Shown here one piece after another: positions 19,460-28,993 of a stretch of 54,693 nucleotides of DNA. The notes beneath the pieces were generated by a model that made no database searches, was not told the origin of the DNA, and was given only the letters and a program-made list of their open reading frames with translations. A program made the translations under genes and the position numbers. Within the stretch, counting starts at the first letter, position 1, and each line of letters opens with the position of its first letter. The DNA is taken from the NCBI GenBank assembly GCA_014803985.1, contig JAAVAO010000052.1:1-54693 (forward strand), written 5' to 3'. Source of the DNA: Treponema sp. GTDB lineage: Bacteria; Spirochaetota; Spirochaetia; Treponematales; Treponemataceae.

Positions 19460-20071
19460 TCAAGCCTCCTTTGCAGCATTATTCTGCAACTTTTTCTTTG
19501 AGATTTTAGAGCGAACAACCGCCGCAACCTGTTCATCGCCAAGACAAACAGATATTTTTTTAATATTAGCCTTTGTCTCTGGAATTTTTACTTTTTCAAA
19601 AAGATTTACGCGTTGAGTCGTTGTGCGCAATTCCTTTGAAAGCAAACGAACCTGCTCGTCAAGCACTTCCGCCTCCAAATCCAATGACAAAGCCTTTTCC
19701 ATTCTATCAGCAGCCAAGTCAATCCATAAAGGAGTTTCGTACAAATCATAGTCGCCGCGAGAGAAATCTGCCCCCTCATAAATCGGAATGGTAACGCCCG
19801 CAATATTTCCAAATCCTTTTTTAATATTGCGAACTGTCACCATATCCGGTTTAAACGCATCTGCTTCGCCAAAAACTGAAATCCATTCATCGAATTCCTT
19901 TTCAAGTGCAACGCGTTTTGCGCGAACCTCTCGTGCCTTTGCATCGATTGTGCGAATTTCTGCCTGAAGCTGCTGCTTTTTCAGCTGTAAAGTCGGAAGA
20001 TACCTGTTGTACATCTTGAGAGAATCTTTTTGATTTTTCAGCTCATTTTTAGTCAGCTTAATCTTCGCCAT
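19460..20071 (-). CDS. atpD: A/V-type ATPase subunit D (central stalk)
   Basis: A 203-aa protein of long alpha-helical coiled-coil character: the N-terminal LTKNELKNQKDSLKMYNRYL and C-terminal RVNLFEKVKIPETKANIKKI are hallmarks of V-ATPase subunit D, which forms the rotor shaft with subunit F. GAGG precedes the ATG. It sits between atpB (12 bp upstream) and atpI (2 bp downstream). No subunit F gene is adjacent. Confidence 0.94.
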   Translation of the reverse strand: MAKIKLTKNELKNQKDSLKMYNRYLPTLQLKKQQLQAEIRTIDAKAREVRAKRVALEKEFDEWISVFGEADAFKPDMVTVRNIKKGFGNIAGVTIPIYEGADFSRGDYDLYETPLWIDLAADRMEKALSLDLEAEVLDEQVRLLSKELRTTTQRVNLFEKVKIPETKANIKKISVCLGDEQVAAVVRSKISKKKLQNNAAKEA

Positions 20072-20083
20072 TCAAAACCTCTA

Positions 20084-21388
20084 TTACGCCTCGTTGACTT
20101 TCGGCCAGTGCTTTTCTATAAGATCTGTCTTAATTCCCACCTCGTCCTTTTCAAAACAAGCGGCAAGAATTTTCCATCCTAAATCAAGGGCATCCTCAAG
20201 CGAAATGTTCTTTGAAAGATCCATCATCTCGCTTTCAAAGAGCGCACCGTATTTTATCAACTTTTCATCCCAAACGCTCATCATAAAGCCCATGGACTTC
20301 TTTTCAAGCGTGTCTTTGTAGTTTGCATACAGTCGAATCATACCATCCATCAAAGCGCGATGATCGTCTCGGGTTGCATTATTTACATTCTGCTTCAATC
20401 GAGAAAGAGATCCAAACGGTTCAATTCTTCCGCCCTTCAAATAATACTGCCCTTCAGTGATATAACCTGTATTATCTGGAACTGGATGGGTAACGTCATC
20501 ACCAGGCATTGTTGTCACTGCAAGAACGGTAACACTTCCTGCATCCGCAAAGTCAACCGCCTTTTCATATCGGCTTGCCAACTGGCTGTACAAATCTCCA
20601 GGATAACCACGATTAGACGGAACTTGCTCCTGTGTAATTGCAATCTCCTTCATAGAATCCGCAAAGTTTGTCATATCGGTGAGAAGAACTAAAACGTCCT
20701 TTCCCTGCAATGCAAACTGCTCTGCAACCGCAAGAGAAAGATCAGGAATTTTCTGACATTCAACAGTTGGGTCTGCCGCAGTGTGAATAAACATTACCGT
20801 TCGGCTTAATGCGCCGCCATTTTCAAGAGTGTTCTTAAAATAGAGGTAATCATCATATTTCAAGCCCATTCCACCAAGAACAATGACATCAACTTCTGCT
20901 TGCATAGCAATGCGAGCAAGAAGCTGGTTATACGGCTCTCCCGAAATCGAGAAAATCGGCAGTTTCTGTGAAACAACAAGCGTATTAAACATATCAATCA
21001 TCGGAATACCCGTTCGGATCATTCGTCGCGCCATAATACGCTTTGTCGGGTTTACAGAAGGTCCACCAATTGCAGTAAGATTTTCCGTTAGGGCAGGACC
21101 ATTATCGCGTGGCTCTGCAGAACCGTTGAAAATTCGCCCCAACAAATCATCACTAAAGCTCACTTCCATTTGATGTCCCAAGAAACGAATATGATCTCCC
21201 GTTGAAACGCCTCGTCCGCCTGCAAAAACTTGAAGCGAAACGGTGTTTCCATCGATTTTATTCACTTCGGCAAGCGATTTTCCATAAACAGTTTCGATTT
21301 CAGCAAGTTCCCCATAAGCAACATTGTCAGCCTTTACTGTAATAACGCTACCAACGATGGAGTCAATTTTGCTATACACTTTATTCAT
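20084..21388 (-). CDS. atpB: A/V-type ATPase subunit B (regulatory)
   Basis: The 434-aa non-catalytic nucleotide-binding subunit alternating with A in the V1 head. Recognised by [17 protein letters not shown] at the start, [39 protein letters not shown] (a degenerate P-loop, as normal for B), and [17 protein letters not shown]. Its start overlaps the atpA stop by one base (TAATG), indicating translational coupling that could help hold the A:B ratio. Length is slightly shorter than the usual 455-470. Confidence 0.95.
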   Translation of the reverse strand: MNKVYSKIDSIVGSVITVKADNVAYGELAEIETVYGKSLAEVNKIDGNTVSLQVFAGGRGVSTGDHIRFLGHQMEVSFSDDLLGRIFNGSAEPRDNGPALTENLTAIGGPSVNPTKRIMARRMIRTGIPMIDMFNTLVVSQKLPIFSISGEPYNQLLARIAMQAEVDVIVLGGMGLKYDDYLYFKNTLENGGALSRTVMFIHTAADPTVECQKIPDLSLAVAEQFALQGKDVLVLLTDMTNFADSMKEIAITQEQVPSNRGYPGDLYSQLASRYEKAVDFADAGSVTVLAVTTMPGDDVTHPVPDNTGYITEGQYYLKGGRIEPFGSLSRLKQNVNNATRDDHRALMDGMIRLYANYKDTLEKKSMGFMMSVWDEKLIKYGALFESEMMDLSKNISLEDALDLGWKILAACFEKDEVGIKTDLIEKHWPKVNEA

Positions 21389-23157
21389 TATTCACCACCT
21401 TTAAGCAGAGACGCTGCCTCAGATTGAAGAGTTCCGTTTTTAGAGTCATACAAGTCATCTATCTCTTTTTCATGAGTTTTAAACTCGTCCGACTGCCAAA
21501 CAACATAGTTCCAGTCCCTAAACCTCTGCCGCAATTGATTGAAGAACGTTCGAGCAGTATCCTTGTCAGACAAATCAAAGTCAGAGCCTAGAATTTGCAA
21601 CACCTTATTGAACACATAATTTTGACGCTCAATGGTAACCGCTGCATCAACTTCATTAAACGAATCCTGCTGGAAATACACATAGTCAAGGAATTCACTC
21701 TTCATATAATAAATGAAGTCTTCTGTTGAAGTTCCCTCTTCACCAACAACTTTCATCATTTGATTGACTTCAACGCCACGTCGATAAATTGTGCGACTAA
21801 ATGAAACTTTGTCATCCGTGATAACGCCTTTATACTTTGACCAAGATGCAATTGGATCAATAGACGGGAATTTTCGTGCATCAGAACGCTCTCTAGTAAG
21901 ACCGTGGAACGCTCCAACAACCTTTAATGTTGCTTGAGTTACAGGCTCTTCAAAGTTTCCGCCCGCAGGAGAAACCGTTCCACCAATTGTAACAGAGCCA
22001 AAACTTCCATCACGAAGACGAACATATCCTGCACGCTCATAGAACGCCGCAATATATGATTCAAGATACGCAGGGAACGCCTCTTCGCCAGGAATCTCTT
22101 CCAAACGACCGGACATTTCGCGAAGTGCCTGCGCCCAACGACTAGTTGAATCCGCCAACAAAAGAACATGAAGTCCCATCTGGCGATAATATTCGGCGAG
22201 CGTAACAGATGTGTAAACAGACGCTTCTCGAGACGCAACAGGCATCGACGATGTGTTACAAATAATTATAGTCCTCTTCATCAAACTTTCGCCTGTTCGA
22301 GGATCCTTCAACTCTGGAAATTCCTTTATTGTTTCAACAACTTCACCAGCACGCTCACCACACGCCGCTATAATTACTATGTCAACATCAGCATTTCGGC
22401 TCGTTGTGTGCTGAATAACCGTTTTTCCCGCACCAAACGGTCCTGGAATACAGTATGTTCCGCCCTTCGCAACGGGGAAGAATGTATCAATAAGGCGAGT
22501 TTTTGTGACCATCGTTTCTGTCGGTGCAAGTCGCTCCGCATAGCAATCAATCGCTCGCTTAACAGGCCATTCAAAGCACATAGTGAGCTTGTATTCATTG
22601 CCTTTTTCATCAACGACAACAGCCATTGTATCGGTAATTGTATAACTTCCCGATGGCGTAACTTCCTTTACTGTATAAGTACCCAACATTCCGAATGGAA
22701 CTAAAATTTTATGTGTAAAAGGTCCTTCAGGAACAGAGCCAATTTTGTCTCCACGCTGCACAACATCGCCTGCATTGACAGACGGTGTCCAATCCCATTT
22801 TGCCTCTTTTGAAAGGGCATCAATGTAAACACCCTTCTTTAGGAAAAATCCTGCCTGTTCAGCAACAAGAGGGAGCGGATTCTGCAAGCCGTCATAAATT
22901 TGACCAAGCAATCCCGGTCCCAACAAAGCGGAGAGAAGACTTCCTGTAAATTCCACAGTGTCTCCCGCTTTTATTCCTTGCGTCATTTCGTAAATCTGCA
23001 TCTGGGCGATGCTTCCACGAATACGGATAACCTCGCCCTTGAGTTTGGTGCCTTCGCAAACAACATAAGCAACCTCATTCATGGAAATATTTCCGTCAAA
23101 TTCAACGGAAACCATATTACCATTGATGCCGACTACTTTTCCTTTTGTCTCTGTCAT
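21388..23157 (-). CDS. atpA: A/V-type ATPase catalytic subunit A
   Basis: The 589-aa catalytic subunit. An N-terminal barrel (1-70) and the A-type non-homologous insert (about 110-200) precede the Walker A loop GPFGAGKT (239-246, K245). Later motifs include [32 protein letters not shown] and the C-terminal helical domain. The insert and length distinguish it from F-type beta subunits. The start overlaps the preceding DUF2764 gene by 4 nt (ATGA). Confidence 0.97.
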   Translation of the reverse strand: MTETKGKVVGINGNMVSVEFDGNISMNEVAYVVCEGTKLKGEVIRIRGSIAQMQIYEMTQGIKAGDTVEFTGSLLSALLGPGLLGQIYDGLQNPLPLVAEQAGFFLKKGVYIDALSKEAKWDWTPSVNAGDVVQRGDKIGSVPEGPFTHKILVPFGMLGTYTVKEVTPSGSYTITDTMAVVVDEKGNEYKLTMCFEWPVKRAIDCYAERLAPTETMVTKTRLIDTFFPVAKGGTYCIPGPFGAGKTVIQHTTSRNADVDIVIIAACGERAGEVVETIKEFPELKDPRTGESLMKRTIIICNTSSMPVASREASVYTSVTLAEYYRQMGLHVLLLADSTSRWAQALREMSGRLEEIPGEEAFPAYLESYIAAFYERAGYVRLRDGSFGSVTIGGTVSPAGGNFEEPVTQATLKVVGAFHGLTRERSDARKFPSIDPIASWSKYKGVITDDKVSFSRTIYRRGVEVNQMMKVVGEEGTSTEDFIYYMKSEFLDYVYFQQDSFNEVDAAVTIERQNYVFNKVLQILGSDFDLSDKDTARTFFNQLRQRFRDWNYVVWQSDEFKTHEKEIDDLYDSKNGTLQSEAASLLKGGE

Positions 23158-23699
23158 ACCGTTTCTCCAAGTATAGTATCATAGATTTTGTGATAAGAGT
23201 CTGTGCCTTTTTCCTTATCAAACCTTCTCATTCTCTCAAGCAACAGCAACCTAATGCCATACGCAAAAACCGCATCAACAGAAAATGAATCCAAAGGCTT
23301 GAGATTATCAAGCACGCCACATCTATATTCATACAGAAATTGTTCTGCGGAAAGCGGACTGTCCATTCCAACGGCCGTTCTAGCCGCCTGAATAACATCC
23401 TGCGTACAGGAAACTGGAATTGGCCCTGAATCCTTTTTCATTTTTTGCGAACGAACCTGACACAGCGCATAGCGCAACGCACGCTCTGATTCATACCACT
23501 TGTCAAGAAAAATCGAACCTGTCTTTAAAGCAGTTTTTGGGGGAGTTAATGAAAGAGTATTAAGAATTTTCTTGGATTCGTCATCCAAAAAGCGAGAGCA
23601 TAAATCCCTATAATATGTTTCTGTAATCGGCAGTGCGGATTTTTCTCCAGCGGCTGAAATGTCGGGTAGCTGAGATACGAGATAATATTGAGACGCCAC
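23154..23699 (-). CDS. DUF2764 protein of the V-ATPase operon
   Basis: A 181-aa soluble, helix-rich protein beginning ASQYYLVSQLPDISAAGEK, the pattern of DUF2764 proteins that sit between atpE and atpA in spirochaete and some Bacteroidetes V-ATPase operons. It starts with GTG directly after the atpE stop, with AAAGGGG about 8 nt upstream, and overlaps atpA by 4 nt. Fixed position and the absence of a subunit C (d) gene here suggest it supplies the socket or stalk role of subunit C. That is inference; no catalytic motif is visible. Confidence 0.85.
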   Translation of the reverse strand: MASQYYLVSQLPDISAAGEKSALPITETYYRDLCSRFLDDESKKILNTLSLTPPKTALKTGSIFLDKWYESERALRYALCQVRSQKMKKDSGPIPVSCTQDVIQAARTAVGMDSPLSAEQFLYEYRCGVLDNLKPLDSFSVDAVFAYGIRLLLLERMRRFDKEKGTDSYHKIYDTILGETV

Positions 23700-24320
23700 C
23701 TAATTAGCCCCTTTAGCCGCGTTCTTCATAATTTCAGCAACACGCGGATTCAAATACGCCGCAAATAGATCTGCAACGGACTCTGCTGAATAATCATAAT
23801 AGGCAGCGCCATTATTCACGCCGATCCTAAAGCCCGATGACAAGGATTTATCAGCCTTGATTTCAAGCCCCTTTGAAATCTCTGCTTTTAGCGCAGCCTT
23901 CAACTCGCCCTCCAAAGACTTCAAATCCTTTTCAGCAAGCAAAACCTGCAACGTTGAAGCCTCACTGTTTTTTGCCCATGCCTTCACTGTTTCCTGTACC
24001 AAAGACTTCAGTGTTTCTGCAGAATACGCCTTTGCACATTCCGCCTGCAAGAATGCATCTAACTCGCGCACAAGTCCATCTCTAAAACTCAAGAGCATAT
24101 TTCTAGAACTTTGTGCAAGAGCATCCTCGCTTGCCTTTTCAAGACGACTAATTTCAGCTTTTGCGTTTTTAATTAAATCATCCGCCTGTCGTTTTGCCTC
24201 ATCGACAATTTCAGAAGCCTTTTTTTCAGCCTCTTTTACGATGGAATCCGCTTGATTTTGAGCAGATGCCACACCGTCTTTTTTAATTTTGTCGATTAAT
24301 TCTTGTAATTGAATATCCAT
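23700..24320 (-). CDS. atpE: A/V-type ATPase subunit E (peripheral stalk)
   Basis: A 206-aa subunit E. Residues 1-90 are a long charged coiled coil (ADSIVKEAEKKASEIVDEAK) and the C-terminal part is a globular head contacting subunit B. ATG 24320 is preferred to GTG 24332 because GGGG lies 6 nt before it and the coiled coil begins immediately. First gene of the operon, with a well-formed promoter upstream. No subunit G gene, its usual partner, is found here. Confidence 0.93.
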   Translation of the reverse strand: MDIQLQELIDKIKKDGVASAQNQADSIVKEAEKKASEIVDEAKRQADDLIKNAKAEISRLEKASEDALAQSSRNMLLSFRDGLVRELDAFLQAECAKAYSAETLKSLVQETVKAWAKNSEASTLQVLLAEKDLKSLEGELKAALKAEISKGLEIKADKSLSSGFRIGVNNGAAYYDYSAESVADLFAAYLNPRVAEIMKNAAKGAN

Positions 24321-24361
24321 TTTTAACCCCACAAGAGTCGTTTCATTTAAAATACAGTTAA

Positions 24362-24390
24362 ATGATACTTGTAAAAAACGTTTTTTTCAA
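24362..24390 (-). promoter_or_regulatory. V-ATPase operon promoter with palindromic spacer
   Basis: On the minus strand TTGAAA (24385-24390), a 17-bp spacer and TATCAT (24362-24367). The spacer contains the self-complementary core AAAAAACGTTTTTT, and flanking ACTTG/CAAGT bases extend the dyad through the -35 edge. This could be an operator or a bent-DNA signal. Confidence 0.6.
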
Positions 24391-24485
24391 GTAAAAAAAA
24401 ACAAATTTAAAAAAATGCAAGAAATTCAAAAAAACCGTGATCTATTTCTCTTCAAGTCGTATAAAATTGATGAAATGTAAAGTCG

Positions 24486-24560
24486 GTTCACAAAATAAGG
24501 AGCAGGAGGCACACGAGTTCTTGTGTGCTTAAAATTTCGTATTTTTTCCGCGTTGTGAAC
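24486..24560 (-). terminator. Nested hairpins after the flagellar operon
   Basis: Outer arms GTTCACAA (24486-24493) and TTGTGAAC (24553-24560) are perfect and enclose GCACAC (24509-24514)/GTGTGC (24523-24528). The position, about 90 bp after the last flagellar gene, suits a terminator, but no clean T tract follows. Confidence 0.35.
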
Positions 24561-24652
24561 AAAAAGCGCAAAAATGCACAAATGAGCGTTTACTTCACGT
24601 TTGCACTGCAAAATCGGTAGCGCTCCGTAGAAATTGCGTCCTTCGCCTATTT

Positions 24653-25372
24653 TTACTCAAGATCTTCCAGGGAAAGGGCGAATTGCACTTCTGTAGTGGA
24701 GCAAGACAGTCTTTTAGCGATTTGCTCGATTGTCGCCCCCGAATTAAAAAGAGAAATTATTTTTGCCTTCAACCCGCCATTTGTACCGCCACCCCTGTCT
24801 TCAACGGTTGGAATCTCAGGATAAAAAGCATCTGTGTGTACAACAGGAACTTCGGTATATGAAAGGTCACCGTCAAGAGCGTTCATTTCAACTGAATTAT
24901 CCACGGGAGAATCAAACAGTGTGCCTTGAGAAGAAATCTCCTTCCTTCCCAATGGAGTGATTTCAAGAGAGCGCGCATCAACATCATCTTTATTGTATTT
25001 TGACGCTTTAGAAGACGAAGTCGCACTGTTCTTTCCATAAGCGGTAGCCGCTCTTTTTGCGACAGGCGTACTTCTCGAAGCCGAAACTTTTTCAGAAAGA
25101 TGAGCAACGCCAGCGTTTTGTTTTTCCAAATCCATAAGAATTTTAATGCGCTTGTCGGCTTCCTTTAAAACGGAATCAAGGGTTGCAAGTCTGCTTTCAA
25201 CTATCGTTATGTCCCGGTTGGTATTATTATTTAAATCTGCAACAATTTTATTTATTTCAGACTTTGCGGCGGAAATCACGTCATCAACTGTAAACAGATT
25301 CTTGAATTTTCGCAAAAATATAATCCAAGAGAGAATGTTAAAAATGCACAAAAAAGCGATAAAAAAAATCAT
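24653..25372 (-). CDS. Membrane-anchored coiled-coil protein with C-terminal helix-turn-helix, unknown function
   Basis: A 239-aa protein in three parts. An N-terminal transmembrane segment occupies residues 1-18. A coiled coil spans about 30-90 (ESRLATLDSVLKEADKRIKI), followed by a Ser/Lys-rich linker. The C-terminus is a helix-turn-helix-like stretch, IISLFNSGATIEQIAKRLS and on to about residue 236. GAGGTAAG precedes the ATG, which lies 2 nt after the previous gene, so it is the distal gene of the flagellar operon. A membrane-tethered regulator or flagellar placement protein is possible; neither is shown by the sequence. Confidence 0.65.
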   Translation of the reverse strand: MIFFIAFLCIFNILSWIIFLRKFKNLFTVDDVISAAKSEINKIVADLNNNTNRDITIVESRLATLDSVLKEADKRIKILMDLEKQNAGVAHLSEKVSASRSTPVAKRAATAYGKNSATSSSKASKYNKDDVDARSLEITPLGRKEISSQGTLFDSPVDNSVEMNALDGDLSYTEVPVVHTDAFYPEIPTVEDRGGGTNGGLKAKIISLFNSGATIEQIAKRLSCSTTEVQFALSLEDLE

Positions 25373-25374
25373 TC

Positions 25375-25704
25375 TTACCTCAAAATGTCTATATGATGAC
25401 CTAAATAATCTTCTTTTGGTCTTGAAGAATCAAGAGTGTCTTTTTCCTCTCTTTCAAGGCTCTCTTTTTTTTCGCGATCTTTTTGATTGCTGAAGGACTG
25501 CCTCCCGTCTTTATTGATATTTCCCAGTTCAGTTTGTTCGTTTGTCTTTTGAACAGACTGCGCCTGCTCTTGAGACCGACGCATAAACTGCACTTGCTGA
25601 AAATTTTCAGCAAGTTGCGCCCCCTGTTGAATATGAACAGCCTGCTTTGCAACATTGTTTATTTGAGAATACATTGTCTGCAAGTCAATTGGCTGTAGCG
25701 ACAT
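25375..25704 (-). CDS. Small Gln-rich flagellar-operon protein, unknown function
   Basis: A 109-aa hydrophilic, Gln/Lys/Glu-rich protein with probable coiled coil (YSQINNVAKQAVHIQQGAQL) and no membrane segment. ATG 25704 is used because a longer in-frame reading runs back into fapA. It starts 1 nt after the fapA stop and ends 2 nt before the next gene, so tight packing supports its being real. I do not recognise a family. Confidence 0.6.
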   Translation of the reverse strand: MSLQPIDLQTMYSQINNVAKQAVHIQQGAQLAENFQQVQFMRRSQEQAQSVQKTNEQTELGNINKDGRQSFSNQKDREKKESLEREEKDTLDSSRPKEDYLGHHIDILR

Positions 25705-25705
25705 T

Positions 25706-27670
25706 CTAGTTATACCCCTCCGGTCCTTTAGAATAGTCAAATAGCGGAGGCTCGTACTTTGCACGCTTTGCAAAGGAATCCTCAAAATAGAATGTGCAAT
25801 TCTTGACTTCCGAATGAATTTCATCAAGCACATCGCGAACAAATATTTTTGTCCCTGGATATGTTATTCCTTCTATCTTGACTTTGCCAACCGCCTTTAA
25901 ATCCCTCAAATGTTCCTGCAATTCGTTTATCTCCGCGGACATTTCATTAGACTCCACCACAATTTCATCTTTTCGAGAGATCAATTTTTGAAGAGCATCC
26001 TCTTTGTCAGCGGGAAGCGAACGGCGCATTTTCTTTTGATTTTCAAGTGTTCCTATATCAAGATCAATTTTTTCAAGTTCCTTAACAAGAAGCCCTTGTT
26101 TTTCCACAAGTTCATCCAAACGTTTTTTTGCAATAGGATCAACGCCAACTGTAAGCGTAGTGGTTGTGCCACCACCAGGAGAGCCTAACGTCTTTGCGCA
26201 AATCTCCTCTGTTGCAAAAAGATTTCCACCAGTGATTTGAGCCTTTTTTCCATACACAATGATATTTTTCATCGCAGAAACTTCGCAGTTCATAAGAGAG
26301 TCGGTTGCAATAAGATTCTCCCCAACATCAATTTTCATTTCCTGAACGAATTTCACCCAAAGCGATTTTCCACACTTTATAGATCCCTCGTTCTTTCCAA
26401 ACACACCTTGATGTATAATAATATCTCCGTCTGCCTCAATATTGCACTTTCCAACAGTTCCACCAATGTCAATATTTCCAGATGCCTTAACGTCAAATCC
26501 ATCCTCCACATTTCCCCGTATATAAACCATACCCAAGAAATTGATGTTCCCTGATTTTATATTGACAGCATCCAAATTCAAAACAGGTTCAACGGTAATT
26601 TTGCCATTCGCAAGTAAAACCTGACCATTTATTTGTGCAGTAACAGTTACACCGTCCTTTTCCATCTGCACATTTTGACCGAGTTGAACGGGAATATCCT
26701 TGCCGTTTTTCGCCTCAAGATAATGACCGCATACGGTTTTTCCACCCTTACCACGAGTCGCAAGAATTTTCGTTGCAAGAACCTGCCCCGCAACGACATT
26801 TTGAATTCTATTTGTTTCCTTAAAGTTTATTTTTCCGCCTTCAGACTCTTTTGCCTTCAACTTTGCCTGATCGGTTTCAAATTTATACTCAAGATAAGAA
26901 TCCTTTCCATCTTCAGGAAGAACTGCCGATGCAACTTCAACAGGACTTGAATAAATGGGAGAGTCCACAAATTCAAGAATTTTTTCATCACTAATCCCCG
27001 CTCTCACCCCTTGTATTTTAAGCGCGCTTTCAATCTGATAACTCGTAATGTCTGCACCGCTCATCGCAGGAGGATCAACAGTAATTGTAGCATGCATTTC
27101 ATCCTTTGAAATATCAACGGCAATAGAGGCATCTCCTGAAACAACATGATTATATGCGCCTATAGTCCTATAGGTGCCTTCCGTTCCCTGCTTTATATAC
27201 TTTGCAATCAACTTTTCATCAAATGACGTTGTATCGGAACGCTTTACCTGATTTAAAACGTCTTGAATGTCAACATCTCGTCCCTCTCCAACAGGAAGAA
27301 TAACTTTAAGTTTGATGTCGGCATCAAATCTATGCACATAAAATAGTCCATCCTTTGAAACAATTTTTTCCTCTTCGCTTTCGCCGCTTTCATCAAAGGC
27401 ATTTTCTCCATCTGCAATTTTCTTTTTGCGAATACTTTCCGGCGTTTGAGAAATTTTGAGCTTCCACGGCTTTTTTCCAAAACCAAGAAAACCATCGCTC
27501 CCCCTTTCAACAACTTCAAATTCAAGATTTGCCGGTTTCACATCAAGTTGAAGTGCCGCATCAGCAAGAGCCTCGTCTATTGAAGACGCATTAACCTCTA
27601 CTTGATGAAGTTCCGTGTCAGAGGTGAGATATTCCCGCATTTCCTCGCGAATTTTTTCGATCGAAACCAT
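25706..27670 (-). CDS. fapA: FapA-family (DUF342) protein with Jag-N domain
   Basis: A 654-aa cytoplasmic protein. Residues 1-75 match the Jag N-terminal domain (SSIDEALADAALQLDVKPAN, then GSDGFLGFGKKPWKLKI). The middle and C-terminal parts show the DUF342 pattern of short Gly-rich beta-solenoid turns: NIDIGGTVGKCNIEADGDII and IIHQGVFGKNEGSIKCGK. A coiled coil spans about 510-590 (KRLDELVEKQGLLVKELEK). FapA-type proteins are linked to polar flagellar assembly or placement in other bacteria, consistent with the operon here. A second in-frame ATG was not needed. It is separated from whiG by a 476-bp array of hairpin repeats. Confidence 0.85.
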   Translation of the reverse strand: MVSIEKIREEMREYLTSDTELHQVEVNASSIDEALADAALQLDVKPANLEFEVVERGSDGFLGFGKKPWKLKISQTPESIRKKKIADGENAFDESGESEEEKIVSKDGLFYVHRFDADIKLKVILPVGEGRDVDIQDVLNQVKRSDTTSFDEKLIAKYIKQGTEGTYRTIGAYNHVVSGDASIAVDISKDEMHATITVDPPAMSGADITSYQIESALKIQGVRAGISDEKILEFVDSPIYSSPVEVASAVLPEDGKDSYLEYKFETDQAKLKAKESEGGKINFKETNRIQNVVAGQVLATKILATRGKGGKTVCGHYLEAKNGKDIPVQLGQNVQMEKDGVTVTAQINGQVLLANGKITVEPVLNLDAVNIKSGNINFLGMVYIRGNVEDGFDVKASGNIDIGGTVGKCNIEADGDIIIHQGVFGKNEGSIKCGKSLWVKFVQEMKIDVGENLIATDSLMNCEVSAMKNIIVYGKKAQITGGNLFATEEICAKTLGSPGGGTTTTLTVGVDPIAKKRLDELVEKQGLLVKELEKIDLDIGTLENQKKMRRSLPADKEDALQKLISRKDEIVVESNEMSAEINELQEHLRDLKAVGKVKIEGITYPGTKIFVRDVLDEIHSEVKNCTFYFEDSFAKRAKYEPPLFDYSKGPEGYN

Positions 27671-27685
27671 CTTTTTTTTACAACC

Positions 27686-28138
27686 TTATATAAATCTGTT
27701 CTTTACTTTTCAGCAATAAAATGCTTTCGCAACAAGCGCGTAGCACGCAGTTTCAAGCGAAAACGGCAGTAAATAAGCGAGTTTTGAAAAAACTCGCCAT
27801 TAAAACAGGCAACTCAATTTTAGTTGCCTGTTTTAAACCTTCCTTACTTTTCAGCAACGAAAAAAGTTTCAACTTTTGAATTGCTGAAAACGCTATTTCG
27901 CAACGAAGTAAGAAATAGCAATGAATAAGTGAGTTTTGAAAAAACTCGCATTAAAACAGGCAACGCCATTTTAGTTGCCTGTTTTAAACCTTCCTTACTT
28001 TTCAGCAATGAAAAAAGTTTCAACTTTTGAATTGCTGAAAACGCTATTTCGCAACGAAGTAAGAAATAGCAATGAATAAGCGAGTTTTGAAAAAACTCGC
28101 ATTAAAACAGGCAACGCCATTTTAGTTGCCTGTTTTAA
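27686..28138. repeat. Family C: three tandem 151-bp units of four hairpins each
   Basis: Three head-to-tail units, about 27686-27836, 27837-27987 and 27988-28138; the last two are nearly identical and the first is diverged. In the third unit: TTTTCAGCAA/TTGCTGAAAA (27999-28041), GCTATTTC/GAAATAGC (28043-28070), GCGAGTTTT/AAAACTCGC (28080-28100) and the 14-bp perfect stem TTAAAACAGGCAAC/GTTGCCTGTTTTAA (28102-28138). The last hairpin of the third unit follows the whiG stop by 9 bp and probably ends whiG transcription. Nothing coding is seen in 27671-28146. Confidence 0.9.
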
Positions 28139-28146
28139 ACCTTGAC

Positions 28147-28959
28147 TTATAATATACCTTTGCGAACATTTGTCAATTTTGCACGCAAATGTAGATTTGC
28201 CTTCGCATGTAACTGTGAAATCCTAGATTCACTCACTTCAAGGACCTCGCCAATTTCCTTGAACGTCAAATCCTCATGATAATACAAAACGATAACCATT
28301 TTTTCCTTTTCTGGAAGTTCGTTTATCGCTTTCATTATAACTTTTTTAATCTCTTCCCTTTCAGCAATAGTGTCGGGATTAAGGCTTGCGGGGGCTTCAA
28401 TGCTATCTCCAATTGACATACTGTCATTGTCATCGCCTGAATACCACACTTCGTTTAGAGAAATCACGCTGGTGCCTGACACTTTCATAATAGTGCGATG
28501 ATATTCATCTTCGCTCATATTCAACGAGTCGGCAATTTCAGCATCGCTTGCAGTTCTTCCAAGACGAGCCTCAAGAGAAACGATAGCATCTTCAATTTCG
28601 CGGGACTTTTGCCGCACAGAGCGAGGAACCCAGTCTATTTGACGAAGTTCATCAAAAATCGCACCACGAATTCGTGTCACCGCATAGGTCTTAAACTTAA
28701 CGCCTTTTTCAGGGTCATATTTATTTATTGCATCCAGCAAGCCAAACTGTCCAAAACCCACTAAATCATCAAATTCAACGCTATTTGGCATTCCAACAGC
28801 CACTTTTCCTGCCACATATTTTACAAGCGGCATATATTGACGGATAAATTTATCGCGGAATTTAGAGGATCTTGTTTTCCTGAATTCTTCCCAGAGCAAA
28901 TCCTCCTCTTTTTCATCGTTTATTGATGTGCCATCAATGTTCTTTTCGTTTTCTTCCAT
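28147..28959 (-). CDS. whiG: Flagellar sigma factor, WhiG/FliA (sigma-28) family
   Basis: A 270-aa sigma factor directing RNA polymerase to late flagellar genes. Region 2 contains RQYMPLVKYVAGKVAVGMP and FDDLVGFGQFGLLDAINKYD. The region 2.4/3 boundary has TRIRGAIFDELRQIDWVPRS, diagnostic for the sigma-28 group. Region 4 ends with EDLTFKEIGEVLEVSESRIS. ATG 28959 is chosen over TTG 28977 and ATG 28965 because AGG lies 8 nt before it. It is followed by the hairpin array. The gene's place inside the early flagellar operon fits a hierarchy in which this operon makes the sigma factor for later genes. Confidence 0.95.
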   Translation of the reverse strand: MEENEKNIDGTSINDEKEEDLLWEEFRKTRSSKFRDKFIRQYMPLVKYVAGKVAVGMPNSVEFDDLVGFGQFGLLDAINKYDPEKGVKFKTYAVTRIRGAIFDELRQIDWVPRSVRQKSREIEDAIVSLEARLGRTASDAEIADSLNMSEDEYHRTIMKVSGTSVISLNEVWYSGDDNDSMSIGDSIEAPASLNPDTIAEREEIKKVIMKAINELPEKEKMVIVLYYHEDLTFKEIGEVLEVSESRISQLHAKANLHLRAKLTNVRKGIL

Positions 28960-28993
28960 AACCATTACCTTCAACAAAAAAACAATCTACACA

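Larger units (their letters stand above)
24321..24652. other. Intergenic region between flagellar and V-ATPase operons
   Basis: No coding potential seen in 332 bp. From right to left it holds a possible terminator or attenuator with nested hairpins (24486-24560) and the atpE promoter with a palindromic spacer (24362-24390), followed by a leader of about 35 nt. Confidence 0.7.

Noticed and set aside
27686..28138. Possible CRISPR array
   Set aside because: Only three long units (151 bp) without unique spacers; units are contiguous tandem copies.
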